DNA of 64,000 nucleotides from Parafrigoribacterium mesophilum (GCF_039652555.1 NZ_JBDJAF010000001.1:1488001-1552000); one strand, 5' to 3'. Shown: positions 54,591 through 63,119, counted from the first letter of the stretch. Notes: generated by a model from the sequence alone, not told the origin. Program-made: numbers and translations.

Positions 54591-55220
54591 ATGGGAACGC
54601 AAAGACACTCGGACGCTCGGGAACGAATCCTCAGCGCTGCTTACAAACTTTTTTCGCAGCGCGGTATTCGTTCTGTCGGAGTGGACGAATTGATTTCGGC
54701 TTCCGGCGTCGCAAATGCCACGTTCTATCGGCACTTTCCCTCCAAGGACGATCTCGTTCTCGCGTTTCTCGACCGCCGCGAAGAACTCTGGACACTCGGG
54801 ACCATCGTCTCCCAAGCTCTCGCGCGGGAGGAGAACCCGAAGGCCCAACTGCTTGCGATCTTCGACATCTTCGACGAGTGGTTCCAGCGACCCGATTACG
54901 AAGGCGACCCGTTTATCACGATCCTGTTGGAAATGGGCCCGGACCATCCGCTTGGGCGAGCGGCGCTCGAACGACTCGATACCGTGCGCGACATGGTGCG
55001 AGGTCTTGCCATCGAGGCCAGACTACGGGAGCCGGATTCCTTCGCCCACTCGTGGCATCTCCTGATGAAGGGCGCCATCATCACCTCTCGCATGGGTGAT
55101 CTGATCGCTGCCCAACGAGCGCGGGAAATGGGACGGGCTCTCATCGACCGTTTTGATCCGGAATCCACGCTAGGCGAGCATCAGTTGAGCTTGAAAGGAC
55201 AGACCGGATCCCACTCGTAG
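54591..55220 (+). CDS. TetR/AcrR-family regulator
   Basis: 209 residues. DNA-binding domain at 9-55: ARERILSAAYKLFSQRGIRS, VDELISASGVANATFYRHFPSKDDL. All-helical ligand domain follows. ATG lies 9 bases after TAACCT. Regulated genes unknown; the divergent sigma factor shares the 230-bp gap. Confidence 0.87.
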   Translation: MGTQRHSDARERILSAAYKLFSQRGIRSVGVDELISASGVANATFYRHFPSKDDLVLAFLDRREELWTLGTIVSQALAREENPKAQLLAIFDIFDEWFQRPDYEGDPFITILLEMGPDHPLGRAALERLDTVRDMVRGLAIEARLREPDSFAHSWHLLMKGAIITSRMGDLIAAQRAREMGRALIDRFDPESTLGEHQLSLKGQTGSHS

Positions 55221-55228
55221 TGGCGAGT

Positions 55229-55630
55229 TCACCGGGCGGTGTTGTTGGTCGTGCTCTCGTGTTGCTCCAGCCCGACGGCGTCACGCAGTTCGCGCGCATC
55301 CTGATCGAGACCCTGCAACCGCATGAGGTCGCTCAGAGAGTCCGCGATAGCGTTCAGCTTATGCTGTACGGCTTGATCGGCTCGGGTTTGGCTGTTCTGC
55401 AGCAGTGCCACCATGAGGAACGTGATGATGGTGGTCAGCGTGTTGATGATCAACTGCCAGGTGTCGATGCTGCGAATCACGATGATCGACGGCGCCCATA
55501 ACACGACGAGAAGAGCGCAGAAGCAAAAGAACCAGGCACGACTTGCCACCTTGGCAGCCGACGTCGCGAACCGATCGAACGCGCTGACCTGCTTTGAAAC
55601 GTCGCTCGGCATCACCGGTTTCTCAGTCAT
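55229..55630 (-). CDS. low-affinity iron permease family membrane protein (PF04120-like)
   Basis: 133 residues from ATG 55630. Two helices (FFCFCALLVVLWAPSIIVIR; TWQLIINTLTTIITFLMVALL) followed by QNSQTRADQAVQHKLNAI, the pattern of the bacterial short homologues of Fet4. These short forms have no proven iron transport. Convergent with the TetR gene. Confidence 0.78.
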   Translation of the reverse strand: MTEKPVMPSDVSKQVSAFDRFATSAAKVASRAWFFCFCALLVVLWAPSIIVIRSIDTWQLIINTLTTIITFLMVALLQNSQTRADQAVQHKLNAIADSLSDLMRLQGLDQDARELRDAVGLEQHESTTNNTAR

Positions 55631-55775
55631 TTTGTGAACCTCCCGCTCTCTTGAGTGACACCGTACCCGGTCGAGCGTCTCTTCCCCATCCAGCGGAAGC
55701 GGCCTAATCTCGGAAACCATCGACCGGCGACTACCGTGCCGGCGTGGCATTCCCACAAGGACTAAGGAGCCCATC

Positions 55776-56279
55776 ATGGAAGCATCCGCACCACTCTCCG
55801 ACAGCTTGCAAGCAGTGCTGGTGGACCTCATCGAGCTTCATCTGCAGGGCAAGCAGGCGCACTGGAACATCGTCGGCAAGAACTTCCGCGACCTGCACCT
55901 GCACCTGGATGTGATCGTTGATGCGGCGCGCGTGTTCGCCGACCGGGTCGCCGAGCGGATGCGCGCACTGGATGCCGTTCCTGACGGACGTTCGAACACT
56001 GTCGCCCAGACGACCACCCTTGGACCCCTCACCGCCGGCGAGATCGACACTGCGGATGCCGTCACGTCGATCACCGAGCGGCTGGACGCCACCGTGGCCA
56101 CCGTCCGAGGCGTTCACGACACTGTGGAGGAGGAAGACCCGACCACGGCCGACCTGCTTCACTCCATCATCGAGCGGCTCGAGCAGCTCTCCTGGATGAC
56201 ACGTGCCGAAAACCGTACGCCACGCAAGCAGTCCGCGAAGCGCGCCGCGACGACCAAATCGACCACGCGCAAGTCATAG
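55776..56279 (+). CDS. dps: Dps-family ferritin-like DNA-protection protein
   Basis: 167 residues. Ferroxidase residues in ELHLQGKQAHWNIVGKNF (His) and LHLDVIVDAARVFADRVAER (Asp/Glu). The C-terminal ~25 residues are Lys/Arg/Thr-rich (RKQSAKRAATTKSTTRKS), a DNA-binding tail. GGAGCCC-type site before the ATG. Protects DNA by iron oxidation with peroxide. Confidence 0.9.
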   Translation: MEASAPLSDSLQAVLVDLIELHLQGKQAHWNIVGKNFRDLHLHLDVIVDAARVFADRVAERMRALDAVPDGRSNTVAQTTTLGPLTAGEIDTADAVTSITERLDATVATVRGVHDTVEEEDPTTADLLHSIIERLEQLSWMTRAENRTPRKQSAKRAATTKSTTRKS

Positions 56280-56290
56280 GGCTGAGGGTT

Positions 56291-56452
56291 TCACGCGGGA
56301 TCCGGAGGTTCCGCGGCGCCGCCTGATGCGGTGTCGCCTTCGGTCTCCGGATCGTCGTTGGCCCCGCCGCCGTGCGAGTCTGCCTGCGCGGTGCCGTCTC
56401 GATCTGTGTCGTCTTGATCTGTGTCGTCTCGATCTTCGTCGTCCGGGTTCAT
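56291..56452 (-). CDS. 53-aa Asp-rich acidic protein
   Basis: Frame MNPDDEDRDDTDQDDTDRDG, then Ala/Gly/Glu-rich to PPDPA. AAGGAG lies 6 bases before the ATG, strong support for translation. D-D-T-D-x repeats come from a short DNA repeat. Ends 11 bases from the convergent dps stop. Disordered, function unknown. Confidence 0.55.
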   Translation of the reverse strand: MNPDDEDRDDTDQDDTDRDGTAQADSHGGGANDDPETEGDTASGGAAEPPDPA

Positions 56453-56488
56453 CGTGTGCTCCTTCGCTTGTCATCGAGGCGGCGCGGC

Positions 56489-57163
56489 TCAACCCTGCAC
56501 ACCGGTCGTGGCATGGGCCTCACCGGCGGGTTTCGACTCAGGGGACCCCCGCTGCCTCAGATAAATCGACAGCACCACCATGCTGCCGACGGCCAAAAAT
56601 TCCGACTGCCAGTTCTGCAGGGTGCGGTTCCAGAAGTCGGCGGAGACGACGTACTCCGGCCAACTGAGCGCATCCTGAAGTCCTCGCAATTGCTCTTCGT
56701 TGTAGGCGGCGACCCCGGCCACCGACTGGGTGAACCACGACAAGAAAAAGATGGTTCCCATCACCAGCAGGAGCGAATTGGAGAACAACCAGTGTCTGAT
56801 CCCGCCCACCTTCGCCCAGGCCGGCGAGTCGGGCCGCGCGAACTGGCCGACGAGTTGTTCTTCGTCAGTGCCGATTCCCTCCTTGCCGACCTTCTTGGAC
56901 TCCGTGGAGCCGCGCTGAACCAGCCAGATCGTTGCGGCGATGAACAGGAAGAACTGCAGGTACTCGGACTGCCAGTTCTCGGCGACGTCGACGGCGAACG
57001 CCGATGAGGTCACGAAGCGGAGCCAGCCGATCTGGCTGAGCCCGTGGCTCAGTTGCTCCTGGTTGTACACGGCCAGACCGGTGAGCGACTGCCCAAACAG
57101 CGTCGCCAGAAAAATGGCGCCGAAGAAGATGCCCAACCCGTTATCCCGTAGCACTCGTTTCAT
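56489..57163 (-). CDS. membrane protein, DUF6766-like, with internal duplication
   Basis: 224 residues, four helices. Two halves repeat each other: GQSLTGLAVYNQEQL...ENWQSEYLQFFLFI...WLVQRGSTESK and TQSVAGVAAYNEEQL...QNWQSEFLAVGSMV...YLRQRGSPESK. The conserved YN-EQL and NWQSE motifs face the same side in each half. Function unknown; common in actinobacteria and some proteobacteria. Confidence 0.78.
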   Translation of the reverse strand: MKRVLRDNGLGIFFGAIFLATLFGQSLTGLAVYNQEQLSHGLSQIGWLRFVTSSAFAVDVAENWQSEYLQFFLFIAATIWLVQRGSTESKKVGKEGIGTDEEQLVGQFARPDSPAWAKVGGIRHWLFSNSLLLVMGTIFFLSWFTQSVAGVAAYNEEQLRGLQDALSWPEYVVSADFWNRTLQNWQSEFLAVGSMVVLSIYLRQRGSPESKPAGEAHATTGVQG

Positions 57164-57175
57164 AACGACCTCTCG

Positions 57176-57259
57176 TCATCGCTGCAATACGGCGATGGCG
57201 ATCATGTAGGCCAGACCGATTCCGATCATGGTGAGCCAGGCCGTGAACATCCACCGCAT
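57176..57259 (-). CDS. 27-aa hydrophobic mini-protein
   Basis: MRWMFTAWLTMIGIGLAYMI then AIAVLQR and stop, a single helix. The ATG follows the stop of the lipoprotein gene by 3 bases, with GGGCGGAT upstream, and it ends 12 bases before the DUF6766-like gene. Fits an operon of three membrane-linked genes. Confidence 0.5.
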   Translation of the reverse strand: MRWMFTAWLTMIGIGLAYMIAIAVLQR

Positions 57260-57262
57260 CCG

Positions 57263-57664
57263 CTATCCGCCCTTCACTTCGCAGTTGTACGGCTGGTCGG
57301 GCACCGGCGTGCAGCCGGCGGCGGTGACCAGCCAGCCCCCCGACGCGTGAGTGAGGAAAACGGTGTCACCGGCGAGCACCACCTCGGCGGCCAGGCCGTA
57401 GGCGGTGCTGCGCACGGCGTCCCCGCCTGCGGTCAGCTCGAGCCCGGCGAGCGCCTCAGTGCACGGCGCGTCCGCCTGGTCCTCCAACTCCGCCACGGTG
57501 TGCGGCGCCAGCAGGTCGCATGCCGCGTGAGCATCCCCAGAGTCGACCGCCCGATGAAACGCGACCGCACGTTCCAACGCCGCGTGCGCGTCAGGCGAAG
57601 TGCTGGCGCAGCCACCCAGCGACGCGGCAAGAAATCCGCCCACGATGATCGCCAGCACCTTCAT
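57263..57664 (-). CDS. small lipoprotein, 133 aa
   Basis: Starts MKVLAIIVGGFLAASLGGC with a lipobox LGGC at residues 16-19. The rest (AFHRAVDSGDAHAACDLLAPHTVAELE) looks like an NTF2-like fold, with four Cys after the lipobox. Located outside the membrane. Ligand unknown. Confidence 0.75.
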   Translation of the reverse strand: MKVLAIIVGGFLAASLGGCASTSPDAHAALERAVAFHRAVDSGDAHAACDLLAPHTVAELEDQADAPCTEALAGLELTAGGDAVRSTAYGLAAEVVLAGDTVFLTHASGGWLVTAAGCTPVPDQPYNCEVKGG

Positions 57665-57709
57665 GCGGGCCAAGCTACCCTTCGCCCGGGAAGGGACCAA
57701 CCTACGGCA

Positions 57710-58327
57710 TTACGCGCTAACAGCTCCCCGGATCATACTCATGATCACAGCAATCAATCGAGGCAGCTCCCCATCGTCGGTCTGCTGAGACATGAGCCAG
57801 AGATCCATCGCCTCGCCCATCCCCAGCACGACGGCGATCAGCAGACCGGTCGGGACATCGTCGCGGACTGCGCCCACGCGTTTTCCCGCGGCGAGAACCT
57901 GCTCGATCCATGGGAGCGAACTCTGCTCGATTTCGCCCTGAGCCGCCTGGAACCCGGGATTCTTCGATGCGGCAGCCCAACCTCGAAGGAGCGCGGCTAG
58001 TCGCGGCGAAGCAACGAGGGCTCTCATCAGGTGCAGGTAGTAGTCCTCCAGGGCCGACCAGAACGCGTCGGCACCACCGCTGTCCAGTGGCGGCAGCGGG
58101 CCGACCTGTACGAACAGCCCGGCCAGCTCGGTGCGCGCTACATATGCGTACAAATCCTCCTTGCCGTCGAAGTAGTAGTACATCGAGCCTTTGGAAATAC
58201 CCGCTGCCTGGATCACCCGGTTGAGTGAGGCATCGTGGAATCCGTGCGCCGCGAACTCGTCGAGAGCCGCCCCGAGGATCGCCTGTTGCTGCTGTGGGGA
58301 TAGTTTCGCGAACCTCTGTCTCACCAT
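57710..58327 (-). CDS. TetR/AcrR-family regulator
   Basis: 205 residues from ATG 58327. KLSPQQQQAILGAALDEFAAHG, ASLNRVIQAAGISKGSMYYYFDGKEDLY is the DNA-binding domain. Begins 4 bases after the monooxygenase stop, so the pair is co-transcribed; the operator candidate at 59556 lies before that operon. Confidence 0.88.
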   Translation of the reverse strand: MVRQRFAKLSPQQQQAILGAALDEFAAHGFHDASLNRVIQAAGISKGSMYYYFDGKEDLYAYVARTELAGLFVQVGPLPPLDSGGADAFWSALEDYYLHLMRALVASPRLAALLRGWAAASKNPGFQAAQGEIEQSSLPWIEQVLAAGKRVGAVRDDVPTGLLIAVVLGMGEAMDLWLMSQQTDDGELPRLIAVIMSMIRGAVSA

Positions 58328-58331
58328 TGCG

Positions 58332-59516
58332 TCAACGGGCCGGCTCGGCTTCGGGAAACTCCGGAAGCTCAACTGCATCGTGAAAACTTCGTCCCATCAC
58401 GACGTCCGGGACCTTGGGAAGCCCCATCAGCCGCATCACCGTGTTCCGTGCCAAAAGTTGAAGCCGGTTCTTCGGGGCGAACGCCAGGCCTAGTCCCTGC
58501 GCGGCATCCTGCTTGGAGCGCAGCAACGGGGCCAGCCTCCGTTCGTAGCGAGCGAAGGCATCGTGGTGGTTATCGGTTCGCGCGAGTTCGGTCGCCAGCG
58601 TGTAGGCCTCCACCATTGCCAGTGCGGAGCCCTGGCCGGCCAAAAACGACGGGCATGCGGCTGCATCACCCACGAGCGCAACCCGCCCCGTCGTCCACGA
58701 TGGCATCCGAATCTGACTCACGGAGTCGAAATAGAAGTTCTGGGCGTGCGACATGCGGTCCAGAATTGCGGGTACTTCCCATCCTTTGTCGCCAAGCTTC
58801 GCCCGCAGGAGGCGTTCCTGTGCCGCCCGATCGGCCGGTACTTCACCGTCGTGCCGGAGACTGAAAAGGAACAGTGTGGCGTCGTCGCGGAGAGAGACTC
58901 GGACGACCTGGAAGCCGACTTCGGCATACATGAGCGCCACGAGCTCGTCGCGTTTCGGATACCGGTCGGCTTCGAACGCGGCCACGACCATCCCGAGGTA
59001 CTTCTCAAAAGCCTCATCCGGGCCGAATGCCAGCTTTCGTACCTTCGAGTGCAGGCCGTCAGCACCGATAACCAGGTCAAAGTCGCGCTTGCCACCGCTC
59101 TGAAACGAGACCCGGACACGGTCGCCGTCGTCGGCCAAGTCGTGCACCGTGTCACCCAGAATCAGTTCGACCCCGCCGCCGAGAGCGTCGTAGATCACGG
59201 CGGAGAGGTCGGAACGGGGCAGGCTCAGGTATCGCTTCGCCGACTCCATGATGGCCTCGGGTTTGAACGAAGCCACCCGGTGACCGTCGCGATTGACCGC
59301 CCTGGCTTCCGTGAGCACGTATCCGCGCCGCCGTAGTTCGGGCACGATGCCCATCTTCTCCGCCACATCGAATCCGGCACCCCAGAAGTCGATGAGATAT
59401 CCGCCGGTTCGGAGCCGCGGAGCGTGTTCCACGAGCGTGACTTCGTGTCCTGCCTTGGTCAGCCAGAATGCCACCGTCGGGCCGGCGATTCCGGCGCCCA
59501 CAATCAATACCTTCAC
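58332..59516 (-). CDS. FAD-dependent monooxygenase (PHBH/TetX-like)
   Basis: 394 residues. FAD motif VLIVGAGIAGPTVAFWLTKAG at 3, DG motif VIGADGLHSKVRK (~155), and GD motif RVALVGDAAACPSFLAGQGS (~285). Class A flavin monooxygenase that could hydroxylate an aromatic, polyketide or antibiotic. A TetR partner follows, a layout typical of xenobiotic or drug response. Confidence 0.88.
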   Translation of the reverse strand: MKVLIVGAGIAGPTVAFWLTKAGHEVTLVEHAPRLRTGGYLIDFWGAGFDVAEKMGIVPELRRRGYVLTEARAVNRDGHRVASFKPEAIMESAKRYLSLPRSDLSAVIYDALGGGVELILGDTVHDLADDGDRVRVSFQSGGKRDFDLVIGADGLHSKVRKLAFGPDEAFEKYLGMVVAAFEADRYPKRDELVALMYAEVGFQVVRVSLRDDATLFLFSLRHDGEVPADRAAQERLLRAKLGDKGWEVPAILDRMSHAQNFYFDSVSQIRMPSWTTGRVALVGDAAACPSFLAGQGSALAMVEAYTLATELARTDNHHDAFARYERRLAPLLRSKQDAAQGLGLAFAPKNRLQLLARNTVMRLMGLPKVPDVVMGRSFHDAVELPEFPEAEPAR

Positions 59517-59555
59517 GACGCGGCCTCGCCTTCGTTGAGTTTTAGGCCACCAGTC

Positions 59556-59570
59556 TAAACCACTGGTCTA
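59556..59570. promoter_or_regulatory. probable TetR operator
   Basis: TAAACCACTGGTCTA: 7-base arms around a central base, one mismatch. A further ACCAGT lies just before it. It is 40 bases upstream of the monooxygenase start. Confidence 0.55.
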
Positions 59571-60099
59571 TCACGTCAAGACACCACCTTCCGAACCCTC
59601 GGCGAGCACTTACGCTCGAAGCAATGAGGGTAGCCAGGAGGAATCCCGTGCGGGGCAGTGCCATCAGGCGGATCCCGTGCCGTGCCTTCCGTTACTACAG
59701 GTATGACGCGAGAAGGGATGCGAGTTCGTCGGGGCGCGAGATCATCGCCGTGTACCCCAGGTACCAGCCGCCGAGGGAGTAAGCCTCTATCGATTGGCGA
59801 GGGCAAGGGTATGAAGCGGAGACGGAGGGATTTGAACCCTCGGACCCCATTAAGGGGTCTCCACCTTAGCAGGGTCAGTGACGTCCGCAGGTAATGCAGA
59901 AATCGTGCGGTCCTGCGCCTAAAACACACGGGATTTGGTGTTGTCGGCGGACGCCGGGACCCTCACGGGACCCTTGGTGCCGTGCAGCGATCAGCCTGAC
60001 ACTCGGTGAGCAACCCGGACGCAACGAGGATCTACGTCAGGAAGCGTGCCCGTCCCGCCGGTAACACGGACCGCAAGCCGTGGCCAGTAACGTCGACGT
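59571..60099. other. non-coding gap holding the left end of the integrated element
   Basis: 530 bases without a supported gene. Contains the tRNA-Ser fragment and the promoter of the first cargo gene (TAACGT at 60088-60093, 6 bases before the ATG). Confidence 0.5.
59817..59875 (-). repeat. 3' half of tRNA-Ser(GCU), attachment site remnant
   Basis: Read on the minus strand: anticodon loop CTGCTAA (GCU), a long variable arm (GGAGACCCC...GGGGTCC), T-arm GAGGGTTCAAATCCCTC and acceptor end CGTCTCC with G discriminator. Upstream of the anticodon stem the match to a tRNA stops, so there is no D-arm or 5' acceptor strand. This is what a tRNA-integrating element leaves at its distal end. Confidence 0.75.
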
Positions 60100-60687
60100 A
60101 TGAGTCTCCCCACGCTGTTCGCGCAAGAATTCGGCATCACCGTAGTTGACACCCTGAATGTTCTAGTCGCCCCTGCGGCGGCCTTGATCGGTGCGCTAGG
60201 GGGCGCGGCGATCGCCAACCGACGATCCGCACAACGAGCACGAGCACAGCGAGCTGAGAGCCGACGGGACGCCGCGCGGGGGCTCATGGTTGAGGTTCTC
60301 CACTCAGGACGGGCATGGTCACTGGAACATGCTCGGCGGAACTTTGGGACCTACATGCAATCGCACTCGCCGCTACCCAATGGGCCCTCCGGCATTGCCG
60401 AATGGGCGTCGCGCGAATCCGCTTTGCGGAAGCGGCTCGAAGAAGCGTTTATCGACATACTGCTCAGGGTGGATGACCTCGAACTTCGCGAGGCGGTGCG
60501 CGCCTGCCGCCAGATGATGGCGCTCTCAACCAAACAGTCAGGTGTCATCGATCAGAAAGTTCGAAATGGGGAGCCTGACGCAGAGGATGCCGTGGACGAG
60601 ATGTTCGAACTTGGCCGTCAGTTCGACGTCCAACTCGATGCACTGGAGACCTCTGCTATCAGGTACTTCGCCGCGCCGACCGATTGA
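60100..60687 (+). CDS. hypothetical membrane-anchored protein, 195 aa
   Basis: One N-terminal helix (LNVLVAPAAALIGALGGAAIA), an Arg/Gln/Ala-rich stretch and a helical cytoplasmic domain with paired acidic segments (RVDDLELREAVRACRQ). TAACGT 6 bases before the ATG suggests a leaderless transcript. First cargo gene of the element; no family recognised. Confidence 0.62.
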   Translation: MSLPTLFAQEFGITVVDTLNVLVAPAAALIGALGGAAIANRRSAQRARAQRAESRRDAARGLMVEVLHSGRAWSLEHARRNFGTYMQSHSPLPNGPSGIAEWASRESALRKRLEEAFIDILLRVDDLELREAVRACRQMMALSTKQSGVIDQKVRNGEPDAEDAVDEMFELGRQFDVQLDALETSAIRYFAAPTD

Positions 60688-60743
60688 GCGCCGTCCCTAC
60701 TCGCCACGCCGACTTGCCAGCCGCAACAATAATTGCGAGGCGC

Positions 60744-60772
60744 TTGCAATGTGACATTCGATGGAATATCCT
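60744..60772 (+). promoter_or_regulatory. promoter of the 198-aa/ImmA pair
   Basis: TTGCAA (60744-60749), exactly 17 bases, then TATCCT (60767-60772). The ATG at 60779 is 6 bases further, so the transcript would be leaderless; this decides for ATG 60779 over ATG 60761, which lies inside the promoter. Confidence 0.6.
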
Positions 60773-60778
60773 CAGTGC

Positions 60779-61375
60779 ATGCCTTCGCTCCCACCCAACC
60801 TTGTCGATAACCTCCGCTATCTAGTGATGGACATTCGCGAGTCTTATGAAGCCGAGGAGCACACGGTGCCCGAAGCGCTCTCGAAGAACCGTCATTTCCG
60901 GCGCACAAACCGTCCGAAGTCCGAGCTAACAAGGAGCATCATGGGCGGCGCATTTCAGCGCGGCGCTATGAGGCTCGGCCTCAACTACCGCGATGGCAAA
61001 GGCGGTGCCGTCGAACTATACGAACCCTTCTCGAACGGCTTCGCCGTCATCCGGCTGAAGCGCGCTAAGCGCGTCGGGGATGACTTTCGTGTGTCTGCGA
61101 ACGCTGCGACGACCCTCAATGGGCTCGCCGACGACAGTCTGATGCCGGAGTACCACTTCCTGCTTGGGTGGGTTCTCGAGGACCATCAGCCGCTTGACCT
61201 CTTCGTTGCTGAAATCGTCGGGATCGAGGAGGGGAACCCCGGCCAATATCTGCTTGGTTGGACGCATGAGTTTGCGCTGCCGACTCCGCCTTCAGCAACC
61301 GGCTTCCAGCCGCACTCTGATGATGACCTCGGAGAGTGGGACCAGGACACCACCGGCCTCGACAAGCAGGGCTAA
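60779..61375 (+). CDS. hypothetical protein paired with an ImmA/IrrE-type gene, 198 aa
   Basis: Starts MPSLPPNLVDNLRYLVMDIR from ATG 60779. Soluble alpha/beta protein; hints are the basic KNRHFRRTNRPKSELTRSIM stretch and a beta-rich half (FAVIRLKRAKRVGDDFRVS; YHFLLGWVLEDHQPLDLFVA). Acidic tail. 3 bases before the XRE-ImmA gene and driven by the promoter above, so the two are one unit. It may be the toxin or partner controlled by the second protein; I recognise no toxin fold. Confidence 0.65.
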   Translation: MPSLPPNLVDNLRYLVMDIRESYEAEEHTVPEALSKNRHFRRTNRPKSELTRSIMGGAFQRGAMRLGLNYRDGKGGAVELYEPFSNGFAVIRLKRAKRVGDDFRVSANAATTLNGLADDSLMPEYHFLLGWVLEDHQPLDLFVAEIVGIEEGNPGQYLLGWTHEFALPTPPSATGFQPHSDDDLGEWDQDTTGLDKQG

Positions 61376-61378
61376 GAC

Positions 61379-62602
61379 ATGGTCGTGGATACGATCCAGC
61401 ACTTCTCCGCCCGATCGGAAATCGGCGACCGCATACGCAGGCTAAGGCTTGGTCTCGGACTCAGTCAACTCGACCTCGCGACCAACTCTGGGATAGCGTC
61501 CGGAGTCGTCTCGATGATCGAGAACGACCGCCATGAGCCGGATGCCACGACTATCCGGGCACTGGCACAGGTGCTCGACTGCACGCCCGACTACCTCAGA
61601 GAGCCCGCCGCGGTCGAAGCACCTAGAGTTGACCGCCCGAAATTGCGCGCCTACGCCGACGCATCCCAACGATCGGTGGACCGAACCACCTACGACAGTA
61701 TTACGGCAATTGAAGCTGTCCAGAAGGTCGGGCTGCGACGGATCGATGATTTGATGCCAGTCTTCGATGGTGACCTCAATGATGAGGTTTCGATCGACGA
61801 GATCGCTGCCGACGTACGAACTGCAGCCGGTTTACAGGTCTCAGAGGTGATTCCCAACGTCATCCGTGCGGCCGAACGGCTCGGATGTGTGGTTCTGCCG
61901 ATGGACGGCGAGCTGGGGCGTCATTGGGGTCTCTCGTTCCGCGTCAACGACGTTCCCGTTATTCGCGTTACCCGCCCATCGCATGACCCAGAGCACGACA
62001 TTCCCGGCGACCGTCAACGATTCACGGTGGCGCACGAGTTGGGCCACCTCGTGCTCCATGCGGGAACGGGACAACCGACGTCGCCGGAAGCCGCTGCACG
62101 AATGGAGAACGAGGCGAACCGTTTCGCGGCCGCATTCCTTGTACCAGGAGACAGTGCGCTCGATGACCTGCATGCAGCCGGCGGCCGAGTAACCCTGAGC
62201 ACGCTCGGCACGCTGAAGGCCAAGTGGGGCTACTCAATCAAGGCCTTCGTGATGCGCTTTCGGCAGCTCGGCGTGATCGAAGATGCTCAAGCGCGCAGCT
62301 TGTACAAGCAGATTTCTGCTCGCAAGTGGAACAAGGACGAACCGTACCGCGTCGGCACCGAATCAGCCATGTGGCTGGATAGGGCGCTCGGCGAGCGTTT
62401 CTCCGGTACCAACGGTATACGTCAGGCGGCACAGGCGACTGGCTTGAGCGAACGATACTTCTCTCGCTGGTTGAACTGGGAACCATCTGGCGAGCCCCGT
62501 CCTACCGCGCCAGTCACTCAATTGCGCCGACCTGAAGTAAACGACTCAGCACCTACCCGCTCCCGCGACGCCAGAATAAGCCGACTGCCTCGCAGGGTCT
62601 AG
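61379..62602 (+). CDS. XRE helix-turn-helix plus ImmA/IrrE metalloprotease protein
   Basis: 407 residues. XRE domain ~15-70 (IGDRIRRLRLGLGLSQLDLA, SGVVSMIENDRHEPD). ImmA/IrrE-type peptidase ~140-290 with zinc motif H219-E-L-G-H223 and a downstream acidic MENEANRFAAAFLVPG, where the third ligand Glu is expected. A ~110-residue C-terminal region follows, with a second HTH-like GIRQAAQATGLSERYFSRWL. Such fusions sense damage or inducer and cut a repressor or antitoxin. Confidence 0.85.
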   Translation: MVVDTIQHFSARSEIGDRIRRLRLGLGLSQLDLATNSGIASGVVSMIENDRHEPDATTIRALAQVLDCTPDYLREPAAVEAPRVDRPKLRAYADASQRSVDRTTYDSITAIEAVQKVGLRRIDDLMPVFDGDLNDEVSIDEIAADVRTAAGLQVSEVIPNVIRAAERLGCVVLPMDGELGRHWGLSFRVNDVPVIRVTRPSHDPEHDIPGDRQRFTVAHELGHLVLHAGTGQPTSPEAAARMENEANRFAAAFLVPGDSALDDLHAAGGRVTLSTLGTLKAKWGYSIKAFVMRFRQLGVIEDAQARSLYKQISARKWNKDEPYRVGTESAMWLDRALGERFSGTNGIRQAAQATGLSERYFSRWLNWEPSGEPRPTAPVTQLRRPEVNDSAPTRSRDARISRLPRRV

Positions 62603-62893
62603 TGCTCGCAGGGTCTAGTAATAGGCCAGGAAACCGCTGCCGCTCGCAGGACTGTCGTGCGTTGCCGACACAGTCGAAGGCGGCCCAGCCTGGGTTTCAC
62701 TCCGGGCAGGCACCGCCGGTCCAGGGACAGCGCTCCCAATCGAACGGGTTCCCTACGAGCTTCGACCTTACGAAGTCGGGATTCGGGCCGTAGTCCGGGC
62801 TCATCACTCTGGCGACGGTGAAGATTTACACCTGCTCCACCCCAGCAGCCTTGAACATGGAAGCCACTCCCTGAGCATTGCTCCCGCTGACCC

Positions 62894-63097
62894 ATGAATC
62901 GTCGGTCACGACAGGACGCCGCGCGGCGGTACGCGGACATGGCCGTCACCAGCCGCGCCGCCGGCCGGCCCCTGCCAACAGCGGACGGCTACCTCGCGGC
63001 CACCGCAGCGGCACACGGCTTCGCGGTCGCCACCCAGAACTTCAAGCACTTCGGGGACACCGGCGTCGAGTTGATCGACCCCTGGCAGGATCACTGA
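62894..63097 (+). pseudogene. PIN-domain (VapC/FitB-type) toxin remnant
   Basis: 67-codon frame. Its end PTADGYLAATAAAHGFAVAT, then FKHFGDTGVELIDPW, matches the last third of VapC-type PIN domains with the conserved Asp pair (D-G-Y...). The N-terminal two thirds with the first catalytic Asp are absent and no vapB lies upstream. The 290 bases before it (62603-62893) hold only a doubtful 35-codon minus-strand frame. Confidence 0.6.
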
Positions 63098-63119
63098 CCC
63101 GCAGGGTGCCTCAAAGCAC

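Noticed and set aside
62697..62804. 35-codon minus-strand frame starting MSPDYGPNPDF
   Set aside because: No ribosome site, no family, very short and located in decayed element DNA.
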